Shown piece by piece: positions 8,653 through 16,490 of a stretch of DNA of 64,000 nt. Position 1 is the first letter of the stretch. The number at the start of each line of letters is the position of its first letter. The stretch spans positions 1-64,000 of the forward strand of contig CAZUAQ010000002.1 of the NCBI GenBank assembly GCA_964618455.1. Reading direction: 5' to 3'. The position numbers and the translations under genes were made by a program. Source of the stretch: CAZUAQ01 sp964618455. GTDB lineage: Bacteria > Planctomycetota > Phycisphaerae > UBA1845 > PWPN01. The notes beneath the pieces are model-generated. The model was not told the DNA's origin, ran no database searches, and saw nothing but the letters and a program-made list of their open reading frames with translations.

Positions 8653-9003
8653 TTACGTGTTCGTGGCTGATGGCCCATGAGCATTTTGAGCCTCGTCGAC
8701 CCCGGGGCCGTGCCCGCGGATACAGGACAGCAGCCACTCCGGCCTCGGATCGACCACGCGGTAGTACACGGTTTTGCCTTCCCGATCGCTGCCCAGCAAT
8801 CCATGCGCCTTCATCATGTTCAGGTGCTGGCTGACCGCGTTGTTCGGCACACCGAGATGCTCGGCCAGCGCGTTCACCGAATACCGTCCCGTCATGAGCA
8901 TCTCACAGATCCTCAATCGGTGCGGATGCGCCAGGACGCGCATGATCGTCGCGGCGGTCTCGAGCCGCTCCATCGGAATCAACATGGTCGTTTCCGTCGG
9001 CAT
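8653..9003 (-). CDS. ArsR/SmtB-family regulator, likely persulfide-responsive
   Basis: 116 aa winged-helix repressor: AHPHRLRICEMLM, VNALAEHLGVPNNAVSQHLNMMKAHGLL (recognition helix) and the wing DREGKTVYYRV. It has only two cysteines, C33 in the alpha-2 region and C94 near the C-terminal helix. That spacing resembles SqrR/BigR/YgaV sulfide-persulfide sensors, which form a tetrasulfide crosslink. No metal-binding ELCV-type motif is present. It heads the operon with a YgaP-like rhodanese and CoA-disulfide reductase; in E. coli YgaV likewise controls ygaP. A perfect palindrome lies 12 bp upstream of the start. The role is inferred from family and context. Confidence 0.88.
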   Translation of the reverse strand: MPTETTMLIPMERLETAATIMRVLAHPHRLRICEMLMTGRYSVNALAEHLGVPNNAVSQHLNMMKAHGLLGSDREGKTVYYRVVDPRPEWLLSCIRGHGPGVDEAQNAHGPSATNT

Positions 9004-9015
9004 ACACCTTAATAT

Positions 9016-9031
9016 ATCATGAGTTCATGAT
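9016..9031 (-). promoter_or_regulatory. Operator-like palindrome before the ArsR-type gene
   Basis: ATCATGA-GT-TCATGAT, a perfect 7-bp inverted repeat with a 2-bp spacer in an AT-rich stretch, ends 12 bp upstream of the regulator start. It is the best candidate autoregulatory site for the ArsR-type protein. Confidence 0.6.
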
Positions 9032-9054
9032 CTGACAAGTTGTACGAGCAAAGA

Positions 9055-9096
9055 AAATGACCTTCTCTTACGTAACCCAATACGAGAAGGTCATTT
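9055..9096 (-). terminator. Rho-independent terminator after the pirin gene
   Basis: A 13-bp perfect inverted repeat (9055-9067 and 9084-9096; arms AAATGACCTTCTC) with a 16-nt loop. Read on the minus strand it follows the pirin stop by about 60 bp and runs into TTTTCTTT. It separates the MarR/DoxX/pirin unit from the ArsR unit. Confidence 0.7.
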
Positions 9097-9157
9097 ATGT
9101 GAATCACATTTCCCAAAGGATAGCTGCCCTGAAGCCTGCTCGCCGACCTGCAAACTG

Positions 9158-9856
9158 TTACGGCAGGTCGAAGATCAGCAGCTCGGCGTCTTCCAGAGCT
9201 TGAATCTCCAGAGCCGACTCTTCGGACACCGCCGCCCCATCGCCCGGATGAAGCGACTCGGCGCCGAGACGGATCGGGCCCCGGATCACCTGGATCCAGG
9301 CATGTCGATGCTCGCCGAGGGGCTGGTTCAGGGATTCGTCCTTCTCCAACCGCGCGGCCGAGACCACCGCATCCTGGTTGATCAGCAGCCCGCCGGCAGA
9401 GCCGCCATCCGAAGCGATCACCTTCACGCCGCGCTCGGCGGCCGAGTTCCAGACTCTGCGTTCATCGTGCCGCGCCGAACCGCCTCGCTCGCGCGGGAAG
9501 ATCCAGATCTGCAGCAGGTGGACCGGCTCTTCCGCCGAGGCGTTGGCTTCGCTGTGCACGATGCCGGTGCCGGCGGACATCACCTGCGTGTACCCGGCGG
9601 GGAGCTGTGCCTTGCTGCCCAGGCTGTCCTCATGCTCCAGGGTACCACTCAACACATAGGTGATGATTTCCATGTCGCGGTGCGGATGCGAACCGAAGCC
9701 CGCCCCCGGCTGGATAATGTCCTGGTTGATCACGCGGAGTTCCCGGAAGCCGCGGTGATTCGGATCGCGATAGTCGGCGAAGGAAAAGGTGTGGTACGTG
9801 TCCAGCCAGCCATGATCGAAATGGCCACGATCTTCACTGCGTCGTACGGTGATCAT
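9158..9856 (-). CDS. Pirin family protein (YhhW-like bicupin)
   Basis: 232 aa bicupin. The N-terminal cupin has the four metal ligands of pirins: H57 and H59 in GSHPHRD, H101 and E103 in VHSEANA, with the intervening MEIITYVLSGTLEHEDS strand. The C-terminal cupin is degenerate, as in YhhW. Some members are quercetin 2,3-dioxygenases and others act as redox sensors or regulators; the real substrate here is unknown. It is the third gene after a MarR-type regulator and DoxX on the minus strand, an arrangement seen for electrophile- or quinone-stress operons. The start ATG 9854-9856 has an AAGGAGA sequence just upstream. Confidence 0.92.
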   Translation of the reverse strand: MITVRRSEDRGHFDHGWLDTYHTFSFADYRDPNHRGFRELRVINQDIIQPGAGFGSHPHRDMEIITYVLSGTLEHEDSLGSKAQLPAGYTQVMSAGTGIVHSEANASAEEPVHLLQIWIFPRERGGSARHDERRVWNSAAERGVKVIASDGGSAGGLLINQDAVVSAARLEKDESLNQPLGEHRHAWIQVIRGPIRLGAESLHPGDGAAVSEESALEIQALEDAELLIFDLP

Positions 9857-9926
9857 CGCATTCTCCTTTCAGCCAGAAGCACCTGTTTCAACTGGCGATC
9901 CGAATCTTCCCATTCCGTTCAACACA

Positions 9927-10400
9927 TCACGCCTTCTCCTGTGAGGGGGCAGACGTCGCCTCCACACCGGCGAGCAACCGCGGAATCGTGAAACGCCCCG
10001 GTCCCATCAGACCCAACGCCACCAGGATCACGCCCAGCGTCAGCGCGTATTCCATGCCATTGGCTTGGATGCTGAACGCGCCGCGATGGACGTAACACGC
10101 CACGGCCATGGTGAACGCCATGGGAATCGCTGCCACCCGTGTGCCGGTTCCGAGCACCAGGACCATGCCACCGAACAGTTCGGCCGAGGCGGCGAGAAAT
10201 GCATTCAATCCCGGCATCGGAAAGCCCAGCTTATCGCCCAGTGTCGTCGCAAAGCCCTCCAGACCGGGGCCGTCCCACACGCCGAACATTTTCTGTGCAC
10301 CGTGGAAGATGAAGACGACGCCCACCATCAGTCGTATCAACAGCAACCCGGTATCGTGCAACATCGCTCCGGGAACGGCATTGTGCCTGTCCATCACCAT
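9927..10400 (-). CDS. DoxX family membrane protein
   Basis: 157 aa with four predicted membrane helices: LLLIRLMVGVVFIFHGAQK, FLAASAELFGGMVLVLG, AAIPMAFTMAVACYV and LTLGVILVALGLMG. The HGAQKMFG motif after helix 1 is typical of the DoxX/YphA group. The family is often co-regulated by MarR-type repressors of thiol or quinone stress, and its precise activity is unclear. I chose ATG 10398-10400 because AAGGAGAG lies 8-10 bp upstream; longer in-frame starts have no ribosome-binding site. It is preceded 84 bp upstream by the MarR-type gene and followed by pirin, probably as one operon. Confidence 0.88.
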   Translation of the reverse strand: MVMDRHNAVPGAMLHDTGLLLIRLMVGVVFIFHGAQKMFGVWDGPGLEGFATTLGDKLGFPMPGLNAFLAASAELFGGMVLVLGTGTRVAAIPMAFTMAVACYVHRGAFSIQANGMEYALTLGVILVALGLMGPGRFTIPRLLAGVEATSAPSQEKA

Positions 10401-10484
10401 GACCCACTCTCCTTTGTTAGCCTTAGATCTCCGATTCCTTACGATTTCTGACATTCTCGATAACGCGATGACGCGCTGTTTTCT

Positions 10485-10985
10485 TCACTGTTTCTCGTCC
10501 GGCTTCTCTCGTGCCTTGACCAGCAGCCGGTTCAACTCCTTCAGCTCTGCACGATTCAGGTGCTCCAGTTGTTCCCGGTGCAACGCCAGGACAGGAGCAT
10601 CCAGTTCGGCGAGGACCTTTTTCCCCGTCGCCGTGATGGACACACGGACCACGCGCCGGTCCTGCTCCGAGCGGATGCGCTCCGCGTACCCCTGTTTCAC
10701 GAGACGATCCACCAGCCGTGTCACGTCGGGATCGAACGTGATCATCTGTTCGGCGATCTCGCGGCAGGCAAGTCCCGCGTGTCGCCTGCCCTCTGCCACG
10801 GCATGCCCGCGAAGAATCCGCAGCACGTTGTACTGCTGGTGCGTGATGCCGTGCTGCTTGAACAGACGCGTGAACGCCAACTGCAACGCGTCGTGCGTAC
10901 GCATCAGGTTGATCGCCGCCTCCTGCTCGGGCGCGGCGAACGGACGTTTTTTGCAAAGTTCCTTCTGCAACGATCCCTGACTCAT
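10485..10985 (-). CDS. MarR-family transcriptional regulator
   Basis: 166 aa. Winged helix-turn-helix of the MarR type: GITHQQYNVLRILRGH, then LACREIAEQMITFDPDVTRLVDRLVKQGYAER as the recognition helix, and the wing with EQDRRVVRVSITATGKKVL, followed by a C-terminal dimerisation helix. One cysteine near the N-terminus (C11) and one before the recognition helix (C69 region) could be redox-sensing, but this is speculation. The start has GCGAGGA upstream. It leads the DoxX/pirin operon, and a strong promoter with an imperfect palindrome lies 130-160 bp upstream, so autorepression is likely. Confidence 0.9.
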   Translation of the reverse strand: MSQGSLQKELCKKRPFAAPEQEAAINLMRTHDALQLAFTRLFKQHGITHQQYNVLRILRGHAVAEGRRHAGLACREIAEQMITFDPDVTRLVDRLVKQGYAERIRSEQDRRVVRVSITATGKKVLAELDAPVLALHREQLEHLNRAELKELNRLLVKAREKPDEKQ

Positions 10986-11049
10986 GCCGCCATCCTCGCC
11001 ATCTCACCCGACCTCATTCATGGCACACCTCCGGTGAACCCGCCTAGCA

Positions 11050-11079
11050 TTGCCTTGCCTTGCCTTGCCTTGCCTTGCC
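11050..11079. repeat. Six tandem copies of the pentamer TTGCC
   Basis: Six uninterrupted TTGCC units between the promoter at 11121-11149 and the MarR-type start at 10985, so within the 5' leader on the minus strand. Length changes by slippage would alter the leader, not the coding frame. Confidence 0.85.
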
Positions 11080-11120
11080 GGTTCCATGGCCGCTCAGCGC
11101 CACACTGGCGCGATCACCTA

Positions 11121-11153
11121 ATTATATGCTATAACGACTATTGTTGCAACATT
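11121..11153 (-). promoter_or_regulatory. Sigma-70-type promoter and MarR-like palindrome
   Basis: On the minus strand TTGCAA (11144-11149) and TATAAT (11121-11126) are separated by exactly 17 bp. ATTGTTGCAACATT (11140-11153), palindromic at all but one pair, covers the -35 box and is a good candidate operator for the MarR-type protein encoded downstream. Confidence 0.7.
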
Positions 11154-11191
11154 GAATAGGTATAATTTTCGACAGTGGTCACGGAAAGGCG

Positions 11192-12379
11192 TCATGCACT
11201 CTCGGAAACAGGAAGCGGTGCGGGAGCGATGCGCGGCACGGCGGCGATGACGAGCAGGCAGAGGACGGCGACCAGTCCGAACATGGCGGCAAAGCCGAGG
11301 GTATCGGCGGTGAATCCCAGGACCGGAGAGCCCAGCACGACGCCGCCATCCAGTGCGATGAATGCCGTCGCCGAACCCGTTCCGCGCAGGTGATTCGGAA
11401 AGCGGGAGACCACCATGGACATCATCGGGTGAAAGATCAGGCTGTGTGCCAGACCGCAGAGGGCGGCGGGCAACATCAGCCCGGCGGGTATCGAAACGCC
11501 CCAGAAGCAGAACAACCCGGCCGCCATGACCAGAAGACCCAGGCGAACCTGCCGCGCGTTGCCGATTTGCTCGGGCAGTTTTCGCAGCCCGACCCGCGTG
11601 ACCAGTGCCACCACACCGTACGTCGTGAAGAACCAGAAACCCACCTGGCTGAGGCCGCGCACGTCGGCGAAGCGCGTCAGGAAGTTGAACATCAGGGTAA
11701 TGAAGCAACCGAACACGAAACAGACCATCAGCATCGGTCCGGGCCAGTAGCGTCGAAGGCTTTGGAAGTAGGGAGCGGCGCGCGCTTCCGGGTGCGGCGG
11801 GTCCGCGCGCAGCAAGGGAATCAGCGTCAACCCGAGAAGCATCAGGCCGGCGGCGATGAGAAACAGCATGGTGAACTGCGTGGATGACCGGTCGACCTGC
11901 GAACCTGCCAGGAGCATATCCCCGAGCCACGGCCCCATGGCGATCCCCATGAAGCCGCTGGCCCCGAACGTGCCGATGCTTTCGGCCAGGCGGTCCGGCG
12001 CGGTCGTATGCGTCAGGTAGGCGAGCGTGCTGATGAAGATCATGGCGGGCGCGCACATCAGCAAGGCCCGCAGGAAGAAAATCCACGGCCCCACACGATC
12101 CACCGTCAGGAAAGTCAGGGACACGACCGCGAAGAGCACGTACCCCGTCGCCCAGATGGACCGGGCCCCGAGTCGATCGATCCACCGGCCGAGCAGCGGG
12201 CGGACGAGCACACCGGAGACCGCGCCGATCCCCATGATCCAGCCGATCGTCACCTCGTCGCCGCCGAGAAAGGCTACCCACCGGGCAAAGTGCACCATCA
12301 GTGCGTTGGCCATGATGAAGCAGAGGTTGCAGACGAAGGCCAAGGCGAAGTTGACATCGTACAAGCGGCGATTCGGCAT
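11192..12379 (-). CDS. Major facilitator superfamily transporter
   Basis: 395 aa with about 12 hydrophobic segments. The loop after TM2 carries the MFS signature form LVRPLLGRWIDRLGAR (G-x3-D-R-x-G-x-R/K). A long polar loop near the middle (LLRADPPHPEARAAPYFQSLRRYW) separates two six-helix halves. It is most like drug/metabolite exporters of the YfcJ/arabinose-efflux kind, but the substrate cannot be told. The C-terminus is short and polar (PLPVSESA). It ends 40 bp from the MarR promoter region, on the same strand as but upstream of that operon. No clear ribosome-binding site precedes ATG 12379. Confidence 0.88.
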   Translation of the reverse strand: MPNRRLYDVNFALAFVCNLCFIMANALMVHFARWVAFLGGDEVTIGWIMGIGAVSGVLVRPLLGRWIDRLGARSIWATGYVLFAVVSLTFLTVDRVGPWIFFLRALLMCAPAMIFISTLAYLTHTTAPDRLAESIGTFGASGFMGIAMGPWLGDMLLAGSQVDRSSTQFTMLFLIAAGLMLLGLTLIPLLRADPPHPEARAAPYFQSLRRYWPGPMLMVCFVFGCFITLMFNFLTRFADVRGLSQVGFWFFTTYGVVALVTRVGLRKLPEQIGNARQVRLGLLVMAAGLFCFWGVSIPAGLMLPAALCGLAHSLIFHPMMSMVVSRFPNHLRGTGSATAFIALDGGVVLGSPVLGFTADTLGFAAMFGLVAVLCLLVIAAVPRIAPAPLPVSESA

Positions 12380-12495
12380 GCGAGGGTTCTTCGTGACTCG
12401 AGTGGGGAGTCGTTCAGGAAGGTGGTGCGCCCACCGACAGGCAGGATTGTAGCTCGCCTCAGGGGAGAAGCCAGCCGACGTGATTCCGGGAAAAA

Positions 12496-13455
12496 CTATT
12501 CCACGGGTTGCGTGGTCGCTTCGTACTCTTCGTAAATCGGATCGGGATTGATTTTGCGGTACATCTCGTTGAAGGCGGCGTACTCGGAGGGCTCGACCGG
12601 CCGGTCAAATCCCATGCAACCGAGCACGGAGAGTACGATGGCCTTGTTCTTCACTTTGTTGAAGAGAAAGTCCTCGACTTGCGCGACCGTCTCCTCGGGT
12701 GTGTACATCCCCGCCACCACGGGTCCTTCGTAGACGCGCATGGTTTCCGCCAGAACGCGGACCTGGTCCTTGCTGGGCCGGAGCAGCATGAAACTTCCGC
12801 CGGACTCGGGCCAGCTTTCGTAATCATCCTTGTCGATCACCCCGGCGGCGTTGTTCTCGAGGACGACGCTCTTGGCGACCTCCAACGAATTGATGTGGTG
12901 CGTGTCCAGACCGAAGAAGCCCTGGCTGATGTCCTTGGCCGTCAGTTCACTTTCCAGGAGCGTCCCCCGTGCCGCATCATTGAGCGCATGACCCTTGGGC
13001 AGGAAATGAAACCGCTTCGCCCGGATCTGCGAGAGCTCCTCGATGGGCGACTTCCTGCCGACGATAATCAAGCCTTCGCGGTAAACCTTGCCGTGTTCAT
13101 TGACCGGCAGCGCGATGATGCGATGCTGATCGGTTCGGCTGACCTCGGCATAGTCCGCCGGCGAGAGCATGGCGAACTGCACACGGTTGGCTTCAAGACC
13201 GAGATGCACGCGGATCTGGCGAGGGAGCATCAGCTCGGGCTGCACCGGCTGACCGATGTGCGAGGACAGTTCCTGGAAAAACGGCGCGCGGCGAGGCAGC
13301 ATCACCGGAGGCGACGAGAACTCGATCCGCGCCACGCCGATGCGCACCGGCTGCTTTCCCGTCACGACGCTCTCGACGGAACCGCACCCGGCGGCGCAAA
13401 GCATCAGTGAGACGGCAAGGATGCTCACGCTCAGCAGTCGATGGTATTGCTTCAT
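12496..13455 (-). CDS. PhnD-like periplasmic-binding lipoprotein
   Basis: About 319 aa. The short basic N-terminus and hydrophobic stretch end in the lipobox LCAAGC, so the mature protein is lipid-anchored. The body follows the phosphate/phosphonate-binding PhnD/SsuA-like fold: PVRIGVARIEF, FFQELSSHIGQPVQPEL, VQFAMLSPADYAEV, GLIIVGRKSPIEEL, then domain two with the AAGVIDKDDYE stretch. Such proteins bind oxyanions for ABC import or serve as sensors. No ABC permease or ATPase gene is near, which makes a sensor or orphan role possible. An in-frame ATG at 13488 would add 11 residues before the signal; neither start has a clear ribosome-binding site. Confidence 0.8.
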   Translation of the reverse strand: MKQYHRLLSVSILAVSLMLCAAGCGSVESVVTGKQPVRIGVARIEFSSPPVMLPRRAPFFQELSSHIGQPVQPELMLPRQIRVHLGLEANRVQFAMLSPADYAEVSRTDQHRIIALPVNEHGKVYREGLIIVGRKSPIEELSQIRAKRFHFLPKGHALNDAARGTLLESELTAKDISQGFFGLDTHHINSLEVAKSVVLENNAAGVIDKDDYESWPESGGSFMLLRPSKDQVRVLAETMRVYEGPVVAGMYTPEETVAQVEDFLFNKVKNKAIVLSVLGCMGFDRPVEPSEYAAFNEMYRKINPDPIYEEYEATTQPVE

Positions 13456-13564
13456 CGTGATTGCAGAACTGGGGGGAATGAGGTTCATAGAACAGACTAT
13501 ACCTTACCTTCCGCGACCGCAAAAGTCGTCACAGCCCGGTCCGTGCCGGGCCGATTGGCGCGGC

Positions 13565-13840
13565 TCACGCATGACATTTTCCGAAACCGGGACTCCGCTT
13601 TCTCAGCTGGGTCCCGTGATTGGGCGATGCCGGCAGCTCGAGCGGCCTGGGATCCTCGGGATCCGGCGAGAGGGGACGCAATCGCGTCGAGCCGTCATCA
13701 TTCAAGAGAAGTTCGATCCGTTCCCCGCCAAACGGGATCCGGCTGCCCTCGGCCAATCGAAACACCACGCGCCGTCCCTTCCGGTCGACCAGAACGCCCT
13801 GCCCCAGACTCGGGGAATACATCTGAACGCGTCCCTGCAC
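13565..13840 (-). CDS. Small cold-shock-domain-like protein, GTG start
   Basis: 91 aa. GTG 13838-13840 follows AAGGGAGG at good spacing; longer ATG-started frames in this region have no ribosome-binding site. The first 50 residues (VQGRVQMYSPSLGQGVLV, then GRRVVFRLAEGSRIPFGGERIELLL) look like a small beta-barrel reminiscent of cold-shock proteins (GxVKWFN...GFI...VF), but the RNA-binding aromatic motifs RNP1 and RNP2 are not clear. The Pro-rich C-terminal part is probably disordered. It may bind nucleic acid; the assignment is tentative. Confidence 0.55.
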   Translation of the reverse strand: MQGRVQMYSPSLGQGVLVDRKGRRVVFRLAEGSRIPFGGERIELLLNDDGSTRLRPLSPDPEDPRPLELPASPNHGTQLRKRSPGFGKCHA

Positions 13841-14398
13841 GCCTGCCTCCCTTCGTGAGCAACCCTCGGAAGACACCGCGCCGGCACACACACGACGCGA
13901 TCCTTCCGAAGCATGTCTCTCAGGATAAACGATTTTAAAACATCCCACAATACCCAAACCACCTAAAGCAACGATCTGTTATCCCGCCTGAACGTTTGCG
14001 TTTTACTGTTCCGGGAACGCCCGTCGCCGGAGCGTCAGCAGCATTGCTTAGGTCGGTCAGATGCTGTGCGCGCATTGGTTGCGCATGGCCAAAACAGCCC
14101 TGTGTTTATTGACTTTTTTACATGCGGGACATGGCCGCGTCATCGACTCATCCCATCTTCCCACGTGAAATTCATATCGGGAAGAATCGGCGATTTAGAA
14201 AAACACATAGTCCTCGTTGCGCGTCGCTTGATAGGTGGGCTCCGATCCCGCACAATCCTCTCGTCATGGGACGAATGGAAAGGATCACGATTGAGTTGAT
14301 GTCAAGAACAGCATGTCGCCATCGGACTGACGCCGATGCGTGCCGGGCGGGCATGCACTTGACGATTTGGGGCTCCCCCTCGATGCAGAGGTCACCTG
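13841..14398. other. Intergenic region, no gene seen
   Basis: 558 bp with no convincing coding frame. It is AT-richer than its surroundings around 13920-13980 and 14170-14215. It must contain the promoters of the divergent flanking genes, but no confident consensus was found. Confidence 0.4.
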
Positions 14399-15388
14399 AT
14401 GACTGACGGGAAGAACAGATTACGGGCGAGTCGTCGATCATTCCTGGGCACGGGTGTCGGCGCTGCCACGGCATTGCTGTGGACACGCGGCAGAGCGACC
14501 CTCGGCGCGGAAAATCACGAATCAGCAGCGGTCCCCGCCGATGCGGAGGGCAAGACAGCCTCACCGGCCCTGTCCACGCCGCCGGATCTCGCGCCTGCCA
14601 TTCGCCTGAGCCTGGCGGGATACTCCTTCCGGGAGGTGCTGGATCGCCCGGGGCAGCCGGGCAAGATGTCCCTCAAGGAGCTGGTCACCTATGCCGCCCG
14701 GCTGGGGATCGATGGGGTTGAGCCGACGTCTTATTACTTCCTTCGTACCGACGATGCGTACATTTACGATCTCAAACGCCACGCGGTCCTGCTGGGCATG
14801 GACATCAGCGGCACGCCCATTCGCAGCGCTTTCAGCCATCCGCCGGGCGCGGCGCTCGACGAGGAGATGGCCCATGTTCGGAAGTGGGTGGACATCTGCG
14901 TGAAGCTCGGTTCGCCGGTGATTCGCATCTTCGCCGGCAAGAAGCGCGACGGCGTCTCCCGGCAGGAAGATCTCAAGCATGCGATCGCCCACATCCGTAC
15001 GGCCTGTGATTACGCGGGGAGCCGCGGCATCTTCCTGGCGATCGAGAACCACGGCTACCTGACCGAGACCGCCGACGACTGCCTGCGCATCCTGGAGGGC
15101 GTCGATCATCCCTGGTTCGGCATGAACCTGGATACAGGGAACTTCGTCGGAGAGCCCTACGGCCAGATCGCCCGGATGGCGCCGCACGCGGTGGTGTGCC
15201 AGCTCAAGGCGATGGTACGCGACAGTTCAACGGGCAAGCGCGTCGAGGCCGATCACGAGAGGATATTCTCCATCTTGAAGGATGCGGGATATCGAGGGTA
15301 CGTGGCGCTGGAATACGAAGGTTCGAATCCCCATGAGAGCGCGCCCCCGATTGTTAAGAAACTCCAGGGCCTCTTAGCTGAATGTTAA
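14399..15388 (+). CDS. Tat-exported sugar phosphate isomerase/epimerase-like TIM barrel
   Basis: 329 aa. A twin-arginine signal (ASRRSFLGTGVGAATALLW) is followed by a linker to about residue 60. The rest is a xylose-isomerase-like AP endonuclease-2 TIM barrel: RLSLAGYSFREVL, RLGIDGVEPTS, VIRIFAG, GIFLAIENHGYLTET (metal-ligand Glu), WFGMNLDTGNFVG and GYVALEYEG with a C-terminal ligand Glu. Exported members of this family are abundant in Planctomycetota and are thought to act on sugars or inositols; the substrate is unknown. A GGTCACCTG stretch precedes ATG 14399. It is a single gene, followed by a 265-bp gap. Confidence 0.9.
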   Translation: MTDGKNRLRASRRSFLGTGVGAATALLWTRGRATLGAENHESAAVPADAEGKTASPALSTPPDLAPAIRLSLAGYSFREVLDRPGQPGKMSLKELVTYAARLGIDGVEPTSYYFLRTDDAYIYDLKRHAVLLGMDISGTPIRSAFSHPPGAALDEEMAHVRKWVDICVKLGSPVIRIFAGKKRDGVSRQEDLKHAIAHIRTACDYAGSRGIFLAIENHGYLTETADDCLRILEGVDHPWFGMNLDTGNFVGEPYGQIARMAPHAVVCQLKAMVRDSSTGKRVEADHERIFSILKDAGYRGYVALEYEGSNPHESAPPIVKKLQGLLAEC

Positions 15389-15583
15389 CGTATGCTACGC
15401 CTTTCCATAGCGCAAGCCTCGCATTCAAAGACATTAGCTCAATCTTAATACTTTCGCGGTTGATACCTCATGCATAGCGGGTATTTTGTTGCCTTCGGGT
15501 TGGGTTCTAGACATTCCCCAGACCCATGACGTGTCTTGTCGTACTTTGAGCAATGAGGCTCGCGGTTCGACATGACCTTGATC

Positions 15584-15602
15584 GCCGCCATCGTTTGGCG
15601 GC
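15584..15602 (+). promoter_or_regulatory. Leader hairpin upstream of the PEP-CTERM gene
   Basis: GCCGCCA-TCGTT-TGGCGGC is a perfect 7-bp stem 52 bp before the next ATG. It may be an mRNA leader structure or a weak terminator of the preceding gene; there is no T-run. The gene's ribosome-binding site AAAGGAGAG follows. Confidence 0.35.
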
Positions 15603-15653
15603 AATGGAAAGCATTCGGGCCCCAAGTATGCCCGGATAGGAAAGGAGAGCAGC

Positions 15654-16295
15654 ATGATTCGTAAAGGACTGTTGGTAATGGTGTTGGCGATCAGCGCTTC
15701 GGTGGCGCAGGCGAATATCCAGATCACTGAGTGGATGTACAAGGGCACTGACGGCGAGTTCATCGAACTCACGAATGTCAGTCTCAGCCCCGTGGACATG
15801 ACGGGTTGGACGTTCCAGGACGACAAGTATCCGATCGCAGATCCGTACGATCTGTCCGGTTTCGGGACGGTTCAGCCGGGTGAGTCGGTTGTTCTTACGG
15901 AGCAGATCGAAGTCGTCTTTCGGGCCGCTTGGTCCCTCGACCCCGCTGTTAAGGTCGTTGGTCTCCTGGGTGACTCGGTCGGCGAGAACATCGGGCGGAA
16001 TGATGCGATTTTCATTCTCGACGACCTTAACCAGATCGCGGATTCGCTCGACTACGGCGATGGGGACTTCCCCGGCACGCCGCGTACGGATTCCCAGAGT
16101 GTGAACATCCCCGCCACGGACTACGGCTTCACCGAAGCGCAGACCTCCTGGGAATTGGCGACGGTGGGTGACTTCTTCGGATCGTACGCCTCGACCGGTG
16201 GCGATATCGGGTCGCCCGGTTTCGTGGTTCCCGAGCCCGCGACGATCGCTTTGGTGTTGATGGGTGGCATGGCGATGCTGCGTCGCCGCCGCTAG
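15654..16295 (+). CDS. Lamin-tail-domain protein with PEP-CTERM anchor
   Basis: 213 aa. A Sec signal (residues 1-20, ending VAQA) is followed by a lamin-tail (LTD) beta-sandwich: IQITEWMYKGTDGEFIELTN, DMTGWTFQD, VQPGESVVL and DSLDYGDG. The C-terminal 22 residues are a PEP-CTERM sorting signal, VPEPATIALVLMG followed by a short hydrophobic helix and RRRR. PEP-CTERM proteins are processed by exosortase and usually go to the envelope or exopolysaccharide matrix; no exosortase gene is in this window. AAAGGAGAG precedes ATG 15654. A strong hairpin follows the gene. The large secreted protein at 17589 also starts with an LTD-like domain, suggesting functionally related surface proteins. Confidence 0.93.
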   Translation: MIRKGLLVMVLAISASVAQANIQITEWMYKGTDGEFIELTNVSLSPVDMTGWTFQDDKYPIADPYDLSGFGTVQPGESVVLTEQIEVVFRAAWSLDPAVKVVGLLGDSVGENIGRNDAIFILDDLNQIADSLDYGDGDFPGTPRTDSQSVNIPATDYGFTEAQTSWELATVGDFFGSYASTGGDIGSPGFVVPEPATIALVLMGGMAMLRRRR

Positions 16296-16377
16296 ACGCT
16301 TCTCTCGTACGCGCGTAAGCTGGGCTTCCGGTGCCGGCCCTACATTGAAGCGCTTTTTCACGGATCCCAAAGTTTAA

Positions 16378-16415
16378 ACCCGAGCGAGCCGGGAGACTTC
16401 TCGGCTTGCTCGGGT
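16378..16415 (+). terminator. GC-rich hairpin after the PEP-CTERM gene
   Basis: ACCCGAGCGAGCCG (16378-16391) pairs with CGGCTTGCTCGGGT (16402-16415), with one G-T wobble and a 10-nt loop. No T-run follows, so it may terminate, stabilise the 3' end, or separate expression of the gene pair. Confidence 0.55.
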
Positions 16416-16490
16416 CATCTGTATTGAATGATCTCATATCCAGCAAGACGGGCGCGACCTGAACTGTTTCTGTTATGGAGGACTTGCTGC

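Noticed and set aside
15320..15337. GGTTCGAATCC, a T-arm-like sequence suggesting a tRNA
   Set aside because: It lies in frame inside the Tat-exported isomerase gene (EGSNPHE) and no acceptor, D or anticodon arm can be built around it.
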